The notes below the pieces were generated by a model. It was not told where the DNA came from, did not search any database, and worked only from the letters and a program-made list of their open reading frames with translations. Below are positions 24,708-33,154 of a DNA stretch of 40,939 nt, one piece after another. Made by a program: the position numbers and the translations under genes. Numbering within the stretch: position 1 is the first letter of the stretch; each line of letters starts with the position of its first letter. The DNA comes from Ancylobacter novellus (GTDB taxonomy: Bacteria; Pseudomonadota; Alphaproteobacteria; Rhizobiales; Xanthobacteraceae): the NCBI GenBank assembly GCA_003241485.1, contig QFQD01000032.1, positions 1 through 40,939 of the forward strand. The letters run 5' to 3'.

Positions 24708-25493
24708 CTAGGGATGCCGCGCGAAGATAAGCAGACCGAGGAGGAAGGCAATCTCGACCGCCTGTATGGCGGCGCCGGCGACGTCTCCGGTCTGCCCTCC
24801 GAATTGGACTTTGGCAAGGCGGACGAGGCCGCAAAAGCTCGCCATACCAAGGACAAGCCCGCTCATCAGGGCGAGCGCACCTAGGCTGGGGAAAACCGCG
24901 ACCAGTGCGATCGCGAGGGCGATGGCGGCGGCCTGCCGCATCGCCGTCGCCGAGGGGCGGCCGACGCCCTGGGAGAGGCCGGAGGTGCGGGCCGGGGGCA
25001 GGGCCGCAAGCATGGCGGGGCCGGCAAGGCGCGAGAGCGCGCCGGCCGCGACAAGGGCGCCGGCCACAGCCGCCACGCCGTTCTCCGCCAGCGTCTGCAC
25101 GGCACCAACGCGAAGCGTAAAGCTGACGATCAGCGCCAGTACGCCGAAGCTGCCGATGCGGCTGTCCTTCATGATCTCCAGCCGCCGCTCGATGCTCCAG
25201 CCGCCGAGCGCATCGGCTGTGTCGGCAAGGCCGTCGTCATGAAAGCCGCCGGTGGCGAGGACGAGCACCGCGACAGCCAGCACGCTGGCGATGAGATCGC
25301 CGAACAGAGAGCGGCTGATGATAAAGGTCGCGACCCCGATCAGCGCGATAAGAGCGCCGGCCAGCGGGAAAGCCGGCGCGAGCCGGTCGATGCCTGGCGG
25401 GGCGGCGTCCCGTTCCGAGGGGAGCGCGGGGACGGGCAGGCGGGACAGGAAGCGCAGCGCCGCCGGCACGTCGGAAAGCACGGGGATCGGCAT
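24708..25493 (-). CDS. cobS: Adenosylcobinamide-GDP ribazoletransferase (cobalamin synthase CobS/CobV)
   Basis: The 261-residue inner-membrane enzyme joins adenosylcobinamide-GDP with alpha-ribazole or its phosphate to form adenosylcobalamin (phosphate). Family marks are FLSRLPVP near the N-terminus (14-21), the acidic metal motif GGFHDDGLADTADALGG (about residues 82-98) and a Gly-Ser-Phe-Gly helix afterwards. Multiple hydrophobic segments cover the rest. It follows bluB on the opposite side of the cobT divergence, so lower-ligand synthesis, activation and attachment genes are all together here. Confidence 0.95.
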   Translation of the reverse strand: MPIPVLSDVPAALRFLSRLPVPALPSERDAAPPGIDRLAPAFPLAGALIALIGVATFIISRSLFGDLIASVLAVAVLVLATGGFHDDGLADTADALGGWSIERRLEIMKDSRIGSFGVLALIVSFTLRVGAVQTLAENGVAAVAGALVAAGALSRLAGPAMLAALPPARTSGLSQGVGRPSATAMRQAAAIALAIALVAVFPSLGALALMSGLVLGMASFCGLVRLAKVQFGGQTGDVAGAAIQAVEIAFLLGLLIFARHP

Positions 25494-25511
25494 GGCGTGT
25501 CTCGCTGGCGT

Positions 25512-26213
25512 TCAGCGCTCGGTGAGGAAATCGGCCACCGGCCGTCGGTGCTCCCAGCCGGCGCGTTCCAGCTCGGGCACGTCGGACGGCGCGGCCGGAT
25601 AGCCTATGCACAGATAACCGACCAGTCGCCAGCTCTCGGGCACCTCCAGCGCGGCATTCACCGCCTGCGGATCGAGGATCGACACCCAGCCGACGCCAAG
25701 GCCACGCGCAGCCGCGGCCAGCCACAATGTGTGGATCGCCATAACGGCGGAATAGGCGACGGATTCCGGCATGGTGGCGCGACCGAGCCCGTGGCCTGCT
25801 TCCGGCTCCGGCTCGACGAAGACGGCGAGATGCTCGGGCGCTTCATCAAGGCCGGCGAGCTTCAGCCGGGCATAGAGCCCGGCGCGCTCGCCCCGCTGCA
25901 GCGCCAGCGCGTCGGCATTGCAGGCCTCGAAGATGGAACGCACCGCAGCGCGGCGGGCGGGGGCGCTTACCCGCACGAAACGCCAGGGCTGGCTCAGGCC
26001 GACGCTCGGCGCCCGCACCGCAAGGCAAAGCAGCGCGTCGAGCGCCCCCGGCTCCAGCGCGTCGCTGTGGAAATGACGCACGTCGCGCCGCCAGTGGAAC
26101 AGCGCGTCGAGATCGTCCAGGAATTCGGCGCCGAACACGGGCGGCGGGCCGGCCGGCGCCTCGTCTGCGAGAGGGCCGGCGAGCCTCGCCGGATTTGGGG
26201 GTTGCGCGCGCAT
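25512..26213 (-). CDS. bluB: 5,6-dimethylbenzimidazole synthase BluB
   Basis: The 233-residue flavin-destruction enzyme makes the cobalamin lower ligand from reduced FMN. It is nitroreductase-like, with RRDVRHF (about 42-48), LAVRAPSVGLSQPWRFVRV (about 64-82) and a C-terminal WRLVGYLCIGYP. The Asp of the BluB motif is present in RRDVR. The ATG at 26213 is chosen because the frame runs far upstream through the cobT antisense without homology. cobS lies 18 bp downstream, and cobT diverges 60 bp away. Confidence 0.93.
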   Translation of the reverse strand: MRAQPPNPARLAGPLADEAPAGPPPVFGAEFLDDLDALFHWRRDVRHFHSDALEPGALDALLCLAVRAPSVGLSQPWRFVRVSAPARRAAVRSIFEACNADALALQRGERAGLYARLKLAGLDEAPEHLAVFVEPEPEAGHGLGRATMPESVAYSAVMAIHTLWLAAAARGLGVGWVSILDPQAVNAALEVPESWRLVGYLCIGYPAAPSDVPELERAGWEHRRPVADFLTER

Positions 26214-26273
26214 GAGGGAGGGTCTACCCCGCCGCCGCGCCCGAAGCGACACTTTCCGCGATCCTCGGGCCTT

Positions 26274-27311
26274 ATGCACGAGGCCTCCATGCTGCGCTCC
26301 GCCACCGGACTGCCCTTCGACGACATCCGCAATCTCGTCGCCCAGATGCCCGGGCCGGACGAGGCGGCGCGCGCGGCCGCCGCCGCGCGCCAGAACCAGC
26401 TGGTGAAGCCGCCGGGCGCGCTCGGCCGGCTGGAGGAGATCGCCATCCACATCGCCGGCTGGCAGGGTCGCGAGATTCCGGCGGTGAACCGGCCGACCGT
26501 CGCCGTGTTCGCCGCGACGCATGGTGTGGCCGCGCGCGGGGTCTCGCCCTATCCGCCGGATGTGACCAAGCAGATGGTGGCCACCTTCACGGCCGGAAAG
26601 GCGGCGGTGAACCAGATCTGCGGGGTGTTCGGCGCCGGCCTCCGGGTGTTCGACCTCGCGCTCGACCTGCCGACGCCCGACATCGTCGAGCAGGATGCGC
26701 TGACCGAGGCGGAATGCGCCGCGACCATGGCCTTCGGCATGGAGGCGCTGGCCGGCGAGCCGGACCTTCTGTGCCTCGGCGAGATGGGCATCGGCAATAC
26801 CACGGTGGCCGCCGCCATCTTCCATGGCCTTTATGGCGGGGAGGCGAGGGACTGGGTGGGCCCCGGCACCGGCGCGACCGGCGAGGTGCTCGCCCGCAAG
26901 ATCGAGGCGGTGCGCGCCGCCGTGGAGCGATCCAGGGCCCATCTCGACGACCCGCTGGAGGTGCTGCGCAAGCTCGGCGGGCGCGAAGTGGCGGCCATGG
27001 CCGGCGCCATCCTCGCTGCGCGGCTGCAGCGCGTGCCGGTGGTGCTCGACGGTTATGTGGTGACCGCCGCCGCGGCGGTGCTGAAGGCGATGGATCCCGC
27101 CGCCCTCGACCATTGTCTCGCCGGCCATGTCTCGGCCGAGCCGGCGCATCGCGCGGTGTTGGAGCGCCTTGGCCTGCGCCCGCTGCTCGATCTCGACATG
27201 CGGCTGGGCGAAGGTTCCGGCGCGGCGCTGGCCATCGGCGTCGTCAAGTCGGCGCTCGCCTGCCACGCCGGCATGGCGACCTTCGCCGAAGCCGGCGTGT
27301 CGGACGCCTGA
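26274..27311 (+). CDS. cobT: Nicotinate-nucleotide--dimethylbenzimidazole phosphoribosyltransferase
   Basis: The 345-residue enzyme moves phosphoribose from nicotinate mononucleotide to 5,6-dimethylbenzimidazole. Visible motifs are KPPGALGRLE (45-54), THGVAARGVSPYP (82-94), GEMGIGNTT (169-177), GPGTGATGE (197-204) and MRLGEGSGAALA with catalytic-type E313. The ATG at 26274 starts just before the conserved region; an alternative ATG lies at 26289. The gene diverges from bluB-cobS. The frame extends upstream over bluB, but only as antisense. (The symbol follows enterobacterial usage; Pseudomonas-style naming is CobU.). Confidence 0.95.
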   Translation: MHEASMLRSATGLPFDDIRNLVAQMPGPDEAARAAAAARQNQLVKPPGALGRLEEIAIHIAGWQGREIPAVNRPTVAVFAATHGVAARGVSPYPPDVTKQMVATFTAGKAAVNQICGVFGAGLRVFDLALDLPTPDIVEQDALTEAECAATMAFGMEALAGEPDLLCLGEMGIGNTTVAAAIFHGLYGGEARDWVGPGTGATGEVLARKIEAVRAAVERSRAHLDDPLEVLRKLGGREVAAMAGAILAARLQRVPVVLDGYVVTAAAAVLKAMDPAALDHCLAGHVSAEPAHRAVLERLGLRPLLDLDMRLGEGSGAALAIGVVKSALACHAGMATFAEAGVSDA

Positions 27312-27314
27312 TCG

Positions 27315-27836
27315 GTGGCTCGCCGGCAGTCGGCCCCGCGCGGATGGCGACGGAGCACCTTTCACTCGGTGTTCTTCGCCCTGCTGCTCGTCGGGGCCGC
27401 GCTCATCGCCCAGCATCTCGTGCCGGCGCTCACCGGTGCGGTGCGTATCGCAGATGGCGACAGCCTGGAGATTGGCGGCGAGCGGGTGCGGCTGGATGGC
27501 ATCGACGCGCCGGAGCTACACCAATCCTGCGGGGCGCCGGGCCAGACATGGCCATGCGGTGAGAGGGCGAGGGCGGCACTGATGGCGATCGTCGCCGCCG
27601 CCAAGGTCAGCTGCCGCCCGGTCGACGAGGATCGCTACGGCCGCGCCGTCTCGCTCTGCGAAGCGGATGGGCGCGATATCGCGGCACGGCTGGTCGAGGA
27701 AGGATGGGCCATCGCCACGGGCTTCGGCTATGGGCGCGAGCAGCGCGCCGCGCGCGACGCCGGGCGGGGGATCTGGTCCGGCCCGTTCGACCTGCCGGCG
27801 GATTGGCGCGCCGCACATCCGCGCCCGTCGTCATGA
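27315..27836 (+). CDS. Thermonuclease (SNase-like) family protein with N-terminal anchor
   Basis: The 173-residue protein starts with a basic stretch and a hydrophobic segment (about 18-36), a signal anchor or uncleaved signal, so the nuclease fold is probably periplasmic. The fold is marked by IADGDSLEIGGERVRLDGIDAPE, with R59 and E67 at catalytic positions, and by DRYGR (106-110), where R110 is the second catalytic Arg. C72 and C81, and C100 and C115, could pair. The GTG at 27315 is 3 bp after the cobT stop, which suggests co-transcription. Close relatives in Rhizobiales are uncharacterised. Confidence 0.88.
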   Translation: MARRQSAPRGWRRSTFHSVFFALLLVGAALIAQHLVPALTGAVRIADGDSLEIGGERVRLDGIDAPELHQSCGAPGQTWPCGERARAALMAIVAAAKVSCRPVDEDRYGRAVSLCEADGRDIAARLVEEGWAIATGFGYGREQRAARDAGRGIWSGPFDLPADWRAAHPRPSS

Positions 27837-27876
27837 TGTCCTTTGTCGCCGGCGCCGCTACGCCTATTTAACGGCC

Positions 27877-28554
27877 ATGGCCTCTCCCTCTGAAACCCTC
27901 GACGACGTCCTGGCCGCCATCCGGGCGTGCCGTGTCTGCGTCGAGCATCCCCTCGGCCGGCCCTTGCCGCATGAGCCGCGCCCGGTGCTGCACATGGGGA
28001 CGCGGGCGCGCATCCTCATCGCGGGGCAGGCGCCCGGCACCAAGGTTCACGGCTCGGGCCTGTCGTTCAACGACCGCTCCGGCGACCGGCTGCGCGACTG
28101 GCTCGGTGTCGACCGGGAGACCTTTTATGACGGTGACAGCATCGCGGTTGCCGCCATGGGCTTCTGCTTTCCCGGGCAGGACGCGAAAGGCGGCGACCTG
28201 CCGCCGCGCCGCGAATGTGCCCGGCTGTGGCACGACCGGCTGTTCGCCGCGCGACCACCATTCGATCTGGTGGTGGCGGTAGGCGCGACCTCGCAGGCCT
28301 ATCATCTCAAGCGGCTGGGACTGGAGCGTTTCGCGACCGGGGGGCTGACCGAGCGTGTGATGCGCTGGCGGGAGATCTGGGCGGCGTCGAACCAGACCCG
28401 CGTGCTGCCGCTGCCGCATCCTTCCTGGCGCAACACCGGTTGGCTGAAGCGCCACCCGTGGTTCGAGGCGGAATTGCTGCCTGTGCTGAGGCAGGAGGTC
28501 GCGCGAATCGTTGGAAGCGCGCGGGAAGGCCGCGAGCCTCGGGAGCCCGCCTAG
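27877..28554 (+). CDS. Uracil-DNA glycosylase family protein
   Basis: The 225-residue protein has the family's first motif GQAPGTKVHGSG (50-61) and a second motif with PLPHPSWRN near residues 190-200. A C-x2-C pair lies at C18 and C21. The four-Cys Fe-S set of family 4/5 glycosylases is not complete by eye, so cluster binding is uncertain. The likely role is uracil or deaminated-base removal from DNA in the cytoplasm. The ATG at 27877 is preferred; upstream frame is antisense or shadow. It lies 40 bp after the nuclease gene on the same strand. Confidence 0.85.
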   Translation: MASPSETLDDVLAAIRACRVCVEHPLGRPLPHEPRPVLHMGTRARILIAGQAPGTKVHGSGLSFNDRSGDRLRDWLGVDRETFYDGDSIAVAAMGFCFPGQDAKGGDLPPRRECARLWHDRLFAARPPFDLVVAVGATSQAYHLKRLGLERFATGGLTERVMRWREIWAASNQTRVLPLPHPSWRNTGWLKRHPWFEAELLPVLRQEVARIVGSAREGREPREPA

Positions 28555-28610
28555 GCGATCATCGAGAGCCCGCAGCCTTTACAGCCGTCTGCGCCTTGAA
28601 ACGAGCGGGA

Positions 28611-30065
28611 TCACACGCGCCCGGTGAGCCAGCGCTTCACGCGGGCAGAGAGACGATTGTCGGGCGGGTGCCGCAAGGCGATTTTCGCCGAGCCGACATC
28701 CATCACATTATGTGCAACGACCAGTCCCGCGTCGCGGATCATGGCTTCGTATTCCCATGGCATGAAAGCCTGTTCATAGGCGCCATGTTCGAGTTCGCGC
28801 ACATATCCATCGTAGCCGCTTTCCGCGAAGGCGTGCCCGATCGGCTCGCACATCAGGAATATCTGGCCATTGGCAGCGAGCTTGGTCTTCAGGTGACGCA
28901 GAAGCGCGACAGGGTCCGGAAAGTGATGAAAGGTGGCGAACATCATGATCGCGTCAAAGAACCCATCCGGAAACGGAAGGTTCATGCCATCGCCAACGAT
29001 GTTGGTCACAGGGTGGTCTGGACCGGCGAAAATGCTGCCCGCCATCAGGCCATAGGGATCGACGTCGAGATTATAGGCCTTGATGCCGAGCTCATTGACC
29101 ATAGGATCCATATTGCCGCCGATTTCCAGGACCCTTGGTTTCCTCCAGCCCGGCGGCCCCATCCAATCGCGTGTCAGGTCCAGCGCATAGGAGTGATCCG
29201 CACCGTAGTCGCGCGAGATGTCCGTCAAATTCCAGGCGAACTCCTCTTGCAGATCCGCTTCGTCGACGACGTCGATCTCAAGGGCGCATATTTCGTCGAG
29301 CCAAACGATGTCCTCTATCAGCGCATACACGCCAAGCCGATAGCGTCCCGGAACGTTCGGGGTCCTGAAGCGTACGGGCTGTGTGATGCCGCGACCCGGA
29401 GGCAGGTCGATGAGGAGATTGGTCCGCTCGCCCTCATCGGCGATGTCGCCGTCGATCGGCGAAATCTTGCAGGCGAGCCGGTACTGGGTTTCCGCCTTTG
29501 ACGAGAGCGTCGCTTCGCCGGCGTTGAACATGCGCAGGTTGAAGGCGGAGAGCGTGCCAGTGGCGATCGGGAGCGGGGGGCAAAGCGGCTCGGCCTGAAG
29601 ATTGATCTTGTCGATCACGTTCACATAAGGCTGCGACGGGGCGTCCGACTTCGCGGTCGGGTACGGCTCGTCGATTGTCCCGCCGCTCGACCTCAGGCGG
29701 TCGAGAAACTGCCCGGATTCCGACTGCATGACGGGATGCGAGAAGTTGAACTCGAGGGCAAAGGCGCGTCTCAGCGCGTCCAGCGTCGCGGGCGACGTGG
29801 CCGATCTCACGGCTGCAACCTGTCGGGCGAAATCAGATGAAGGCAGTTCGCGCCGGTTCACGACAGCGGTATTGCTCACCAGAATCGGAACGGAGAAGCA
29901 TGTATGAAATGTCTCGCCGCACTTGCGGCAGGTCATTATTTCGTCCGGAAGGCTTTTTACGAGGCGGCCCTTGCAGGAAGGGCAACGAAAGTCGGCGAGT
30001 TTTTTTGTTTTTGCGGCCAAGAGATATCTCATCAGGGTGGCGAGCACGAAGTGGTAGCCCACCAT
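28611..30065 (-). CDS. SAM-dependent methyltransferase with N-terminal zinc ribbon
   Basis: About 484 residues. An N-terminal zinc ribbon (C28-x2-C31 and C46-x2-C49, Trm112-like) is followed by a region of about 170 residues with predicted beta strands, including a stretch like the Wzt-type carbohydrate-binding fold (FNAGEATL, YRLACKI, PGRYRLGVYAL). A class I methyltransferase domain comes next, with motif I VLEIGGNMD (about 312-320), VGDGMNLPFPDGFFDAI and a GQIFLMCEP strand. This order suggests modification of a glycan or glycolipid end group, but the target is unknown. The start is uncertain: a TTG at 30089 or ATGs at 30065 and 30029. GC content is visibly lower than in flanking genes, and the gene abuts the 3' end of tRNA-Val. 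Confidence 0.82.
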   Translation of the reverse strand: MVGYHFVLATLMRYLLAAKTKKLADFRCPSCKGRLVKSLPDEIMTCRKCGETFHTCFSVPILVSNTAVVNRRELPSSDFARQVAAVRSATSPATLDALRRAFALEFNFSHPVMQSESGQFLDRLRSSGGTIDEPYPTAKSDAPSQPYVNVIDKINLQAEPLCPPLPIATGTLSAFNLRMFNAGEATLSSKAETQYRLACKISPIDGDIADEGERTNLLIDLPPGRGITQPVRFRTPNVPGRYRLGVYALIEDIVWLDEICALEIDVVDEADLQEEFAWNLTDISRDYGADHSYALDLTRDWMGPPGWRKPRVLEIGGNMDPMVNELGIKAYNLDVDPYGLMAGSIFAGPDHPVTNIVGDGMNLPFPDGFFDAIMMFATFHHFPDPVALLRHLKTKLAANGQIFLMCEPIGHAFAESGYDGYVRELEHGAYEQAFMPWEYEAMIRDAGLVVAHNVMDVGSAKIALRHPPDNRLSARVKRWLTGRV

Positions 30066-30105
30066 AGATGCTTCGGCCGCGATGTCCAAAACGCCTGAGA
30101 ACAGA

Positions 30106-30180
30106 TGGTGGGCGATGCAGGGATTGAACCTGCGACCCCTCCCGTGTGAAGGGAGTGCTCTCCCGCTGAGCTAATCGCCC
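30106..30180 (-). tRNA. tRNA-Val (anticodon CAC)
   Basis: On the minus strand the acceptor arm gggcgat (30180-30174) pairs with atcgccc (30116-30110). The D-arm has tagctcagcgggagagc, the anticodon loop is ttcacac, giving CAC at 34-36, and the T-arm reads ggttcaatccc. The discriminator base is A at 30109, and CCA is encoded at 30108-30106. No intron or odd stem is seen. Confidence 0.95.
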
Positions 30181-30268
30181 GTCGGTCCCGGAGCTTGTTT
30201 CGCGGGACCGTCGTCCATCTGGGCGCGGGTTTAGTGCGCCGGGCTTGCCGGTGTCAAGCGGGCTCGGC

Positions 30269-30952
30269 TCATCTTCCCCCGCGCAGCAGCGCTTCGACGG
30301 TGGACGGCAGGCGGTCATAGTGCTCGATCAGCACGTCGCCCCCCAGTTCGTGGGCCGGCGTCTCGGTATAGCCGAACGGCACGACGATGACGGGGACACG
30401 CGCATTCTTTGCCGTGAGCACGTCGGTCGCGCTGTCGCCGACCATGATCGCGCGCTCCGCCGAACCGCCGGCGCGCTCGATGGTGCCGAGGAGATGGCGC
30501 GCATCGGGCTTGAAGACCGGGAAGGTGTCGGCGCCGGCGATCACCGCGAAACGCTCCGAGAGGCCGAGACGGTCCAGCAGCAGGCGCGAGAGATATTCCA
30601 GCTTGTTGGTGCACACGGCCAGCACATGGCCGCGTTCGGAAAGCGCGTCGAGTGCCTCGATAAGGCCCGGGAAGGGGCGGGACGAATCGGCGATATGCGC
30701 GGCGTAGTGCTCGAGGAAGCGCTCATAGAGCTTGTCGAAGGCCGCTGCATCGACGCTGATACCGGCAGCGGTGAGGCCGCGATTGACCAGAGCCTTCGCA
30801 CCGGCGCCGATCATCCGTCGGGTATCTTCCCGCGGCAGCGGCGGCGCGCCGGCTTCGGCGAGGACGATATCCAGCGTGTCGAGCAGGTCCGGCGCGGTGT
30901 CGACCAGGGTTCCATCGAGGTCGAAGGCGATGACGGCGGGAGAGGAGGGCAT
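30269..30952 (-). CDS. gph: Phosphoglycolate phosphatase (HAD superfamily)
   Basis: The 227-residue HAD hydrolase removes phosphate from 2-phosphoglycolate, made in DNA 3'-end repair and, in autotrophs, by Rubisco oxygenation. Motif I FDLDGTLVDT has nucleophile D10 and acid D12. Motif II Ser/Thr lies in VCTNK, motif III Lys in FKPDARHLL, and motif IV is GDSATDV. The cap domain follows residue 20. The ATG at 30952 is chosen because homology begins there; the frame continues upstream without a match. The nearby rpiA fits its usual neighbourhood in Hyphomicrobiales. Confidence 0.93.
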   Translation of the reverse strand: MPSSPAVIAFDLDGTLVDTAPDLLDTLDIVLAEAGAPPLPREDTRRMIGAGAKALVNRGLTAAGISVDAAAFDKLYERFLEHYAAHIADSSRPFPGLIEALDALSERGHVLAVCTNKLEYLSRLLLDRLGLSERFAVIAGADTFPVFKPDARHLLGTIERAGGSAERAIMVGDSATDVLTAKNARVPVIVVPFGYTETPAHELGGDVLIEHYDRLPSTVEALLRGGR

Positions 30953-31132
30953 TTGGCGTTTCCCCAGTGGGTGACACAGGAATTGGCGGTGAATGCCCGC
31001 CGCCGCGAGACGAGCTTCGATTAAATGCCTACAATCCTGCCTCTTTTGCTGTCCAGCGTGCCGCGTCCATCGGGCGCATGCGCCGCCAGGGTTGGGGTGG
31101 TAATGAGGCGCGACTTTCGGGAGTTGAATTCG

Positions 31133-31642
31133 ATGACGCTGATTTTGGGATCGAAGGTGGCAGGCCTGGGTCTTCCGGGGGCCGCGGCCCTTGCGGTGAT
31201 GCTGATGATGGGGACGGGCAACGAGGCCGTGGCGCAGGCGGCCGGCCCTTCGACCACGCCGCCCCCCGCCGCCGCGCCGCAGCCCGCCACGCCCCAGCCG
31301 ACAGCGCCGGCGGACGGACCCTATGTGTTCAGCGCGCCGCCCTCCGCCCAGGCGAACCGCGTCTATTCCGTGAATGTGCGCAATGGCGAGGTGAATGCCT
31401 GCCAGTTCGAGCGGCCGGAAGGCAGCGTCGTCGGCATCACCAAGTGCTTCCCCCGTGACAGCAGCGCCAATGCCGGCGGTACGGGCGACTTCGACATCGT
31501 GTCGACGCGTTATTCCGGCGAAACCGGCATCTTCCGGGTGAACACTCAGACCGGGCAGATGAGCGTGTGCTACGTGCGCGACATGCCCAAGGAAGGCGGC
31601 GGGGTCGAACCTTCCGTGGTGTGCACGCCGCTCGTGCGCTGA
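31133..31642 (+). CDS. Uncharacterised secreted protein with Pro/Ala-rich linker
   Basis: A product of about 169 residues if the ATG at 31133 is used, which has a ggag site 9 bp upstream. Starts at 31103 and 31025 are possible but add no visible signal. A hydrophobic N-terminus ending in AVAQA (about 31-35) suggests Sec export and signal cleavage. A linker rich in Pro, Ala and Gln follows (about 36-60), then a compact domain with a YSVNVRNGEVNACQFE segment and a similar FRVNTQTGQMSVCYV segment. The two form a possible internal repeat with one Cys each. The family is unknown to me. It lies between gph (divergent) and rpiA. Confidence 0.75.
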   Translation: MTLILGSKVAGLGLPGAAALAVMLMMGTGNEAVAQAAGPSTTPPPAAAPQPATPQPTAPADGPYVFSAPPSAQANRVYSVNVRNGEVNACQFERPEGSVVGITKCFPRDSSANAGGTGDFDIVSTRYSGETGIFRVNTQTGQMSVCYVRDMPKEGGGVEPSVVCTPLVR

Positions 31643-31758
31643 CGCGCAACAGAGGATGGTCCGGTGCGGAGCCTTGTCGCGCCGGCCATTCGGCGCTACC
31701 CAACGCGGCAAATTCACTTCCCTCGGTAGTCGTTCATCCGCCAGACTCAGAGACCGTC

Positions 31759-32475
31759 ATGTCCCAAGTCGCCCTGTCTCCTGCTGAAGCCCTCAAGCGC
31801 CAGGCTGCTGCCCGCGCGCTGGAGTATGTCCGCTCGGGGATGAAGCTCGGCCTTGGCACCGGCTCGACTGCCAAGCATTTCGTCGATCTGCTTGCCGAGC
31901 GCGTGGCGCAGGGGATGGAGATCGTCGGCGTGCCGACCTCCGAAGTCACCCGGGCGCAGGCGGAAAGCCTCGGGGTACCCCTTGGCGCGCTCGACGAATA
32001 TCCGGTGCTCGATCTGTGCGTCGATGGGGCTGACGAGGTTGGACCCGACCTCACGCTGGTCAAGGGCGGCGGCGGCGCGCTGCTGCGCGAGAAGATCGTC
32101 GCCAGCGCCGCGCAGGAAATGATCGTGATCGCCGACGCCTCCAAGATGGTCGCGCAGCTGGGCGCCTTCCCGCTGCCGATCGAGGTGGTCGATTTCGGCG
32201 TCGCCGCCATTCGTCGCGGAATTGAGCGCGCGGCGCGTGCGGCGGGCTGTCATGGCCTTTTGACCTTGCGTCGTGGTCCCGATGGTCATGTTTTCGTCAC
32301 GGATCAGGGACACGTCATTCTGGACGCCGCCTATGGCGTCATTCGCGATCCGGTGGCTTTGGCCGCCGGCCTCGCGGAGGTGCCCGGCGTCGTGGAACAT
32401 GGCCTCTTCATCAATCTGGCAAGCCGCGTCATTCTCGCGGGCGCCGACGGCGTGACGGTCATCGACCGCGCGTGA
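31759..32475 (+). CDS. rpiA: Ribose-5-phosphate isomerase A
   Basis: The 238-residue enzyme interconverts ribose-5-phosphate and ribulose-5-phosphate in the pentose phosphate pathway. Motifs are GLGTGSTAKHF (31-41), VDGADEV (88-94) and VKGGGGALLREKIVA (101-115) with E111 as the catalytic base. The ATG at 31759 is used; upstream frame in this phase is shadow of the preceding gene. It is followed by the DUF2059 gene after 24 bp, so the two are probably co-transcribed. This pair next to gor is a common arrangement in Hyphomicrobiales. Confidence 0.96.
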   Translation: MSQVALSPAEALKRQAAARALEYVRSGMKLGLGTGSTAKHFVDLLAERVAQGMEIVGVPTSEVTRAQAESLGVPLGALDEYPVLDLCVDGADEVGPDLTLVKGGGGALLREKIVASAAQEMIVIADASKMVAQLGAFPLPIEVVDFGVAAIRRGIERAARAAGCHGLLTLRRGPDGHVFVTDQGHVILDAAYGVIRDPVALAAGLAEVPGVVEHGLFINLASRVILAGADGVTVIDRA

Positions 32476-32499
32476 ACCGATTTCGTCAGGGAGAATTTC

Positions 32500-33072
32500 A
32501 TGCGGGTTGCTTTTGTGGGACGTGACGGGAAACGGCTGGTCTGTGCCAGCCTGGCCGCGCTTGTCCTCACCGCGGGCTCGGCCTTTGCACAGCAGCAGGC
32601 GCCGTTCCAGATGAGCCAGGCGGCCACCACCGGCGCGACCAAGGTGGCGGAGCCGAGCGCGGCACAGATGAAGCTCGCCAACGAGCTTCTCGTCGCCAAT
32701 GGCGAGGCGTCGAGCTTCGATTCGCTCATTCCGGGCATCATCGAGCAGGCGGCCGGCAGCTTTGTGCAGGCCAATCCCGATCTCATTCGCGAATTGCGTG
32801 AGGTCTCGAAGGCGCTGGCGCCGCAATATGACAGCCGTCGCAACGAGATCGTGCAGATCCTTGCCCGCGCCTATGCGCAGCAGTTCTCCGAGGCGGAGCT
32901 GACCGAACTGCTGACCTTCTATCGTTCGCCGGTGGGTCGCAAGCTGGTCGAGCGTCGCCAGCAGATGCTCGACGAGGGCATGCGTGGCATCCAGACCTGG
33001 AGCGCGCAGTTCGCCCGCGAGATGGAGGTGAAGGTGCGCGAGGAGATGAAGAAGCGCGGCTTCACCATCTGA
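32500..33072 (+). CDS. DUF2059 domain secreted protein
   Basis: The 190-residue product has an N-terminal signal peptide (about 1-30, ending AGSAFA) and an all-helical DUF2059 domain. The domain includes a LARAYAQQFSEAELTELLTFYRSPVGRKL-type stretch and a basic C-terminal helix. The function is not known; export to the periplasm is likely. It follows rpiA at 24 bp with a gtcaggga ribosome region, and a strong terminator ends the unit. Confidence 0.9.
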   Translation: MRVAFVGRDGKRLVCASLAALVLTAGSAFAQQQAPFQMSQAATTGATKVAEPSAAQMKLANELLVANGEASSFDSLIPGIIEQAAGSFVQANPDLIRELREVSKALAPQYDSRRNEIVQILARAYAQQFSEAELTELLTFYRSPVGRKLVERRQQMLDEGMRGIQTWSAQFAREMEVKVREEMKKRGFTI

Positions 33073-33095
33073 CGCGCGGCCCTTTGCCTGAAATT

Positions 33096-33123
33096 AAAAT
33101 GCCCGGCTCGCGCCGGGCATTTT
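33096..33123. terminator. Bidirectional intrinsic terminator
   Basis: A perfect 12-bp stem (aaaatgcccggc, 33096-33107, and gccgggcatttt, 33112-33123) with loop tcgc is flanked by T- and A-runs. It can stop transcription from the DUF2059 gene on the plus strand and from tctA on the minus strand. Confidence 0.9.
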
Positions 33124-33154
33124 CGTTTGTGGCCTCGTCACTGGCCGACGAGCA

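Noticed and set aside
26214..27416. N-terminal extension of bluB
   Set aside because: It lies opposite cobT, which is well supported; BluB homology begins just after the ATG at 26213.
30953..31717. N-terminal extension of gph
   Set aside because: The frame continues about 255 codons upstream of the HAD motif, but that part is antisense of the secreted-protein gene; the phosphatase is full length from 30952.
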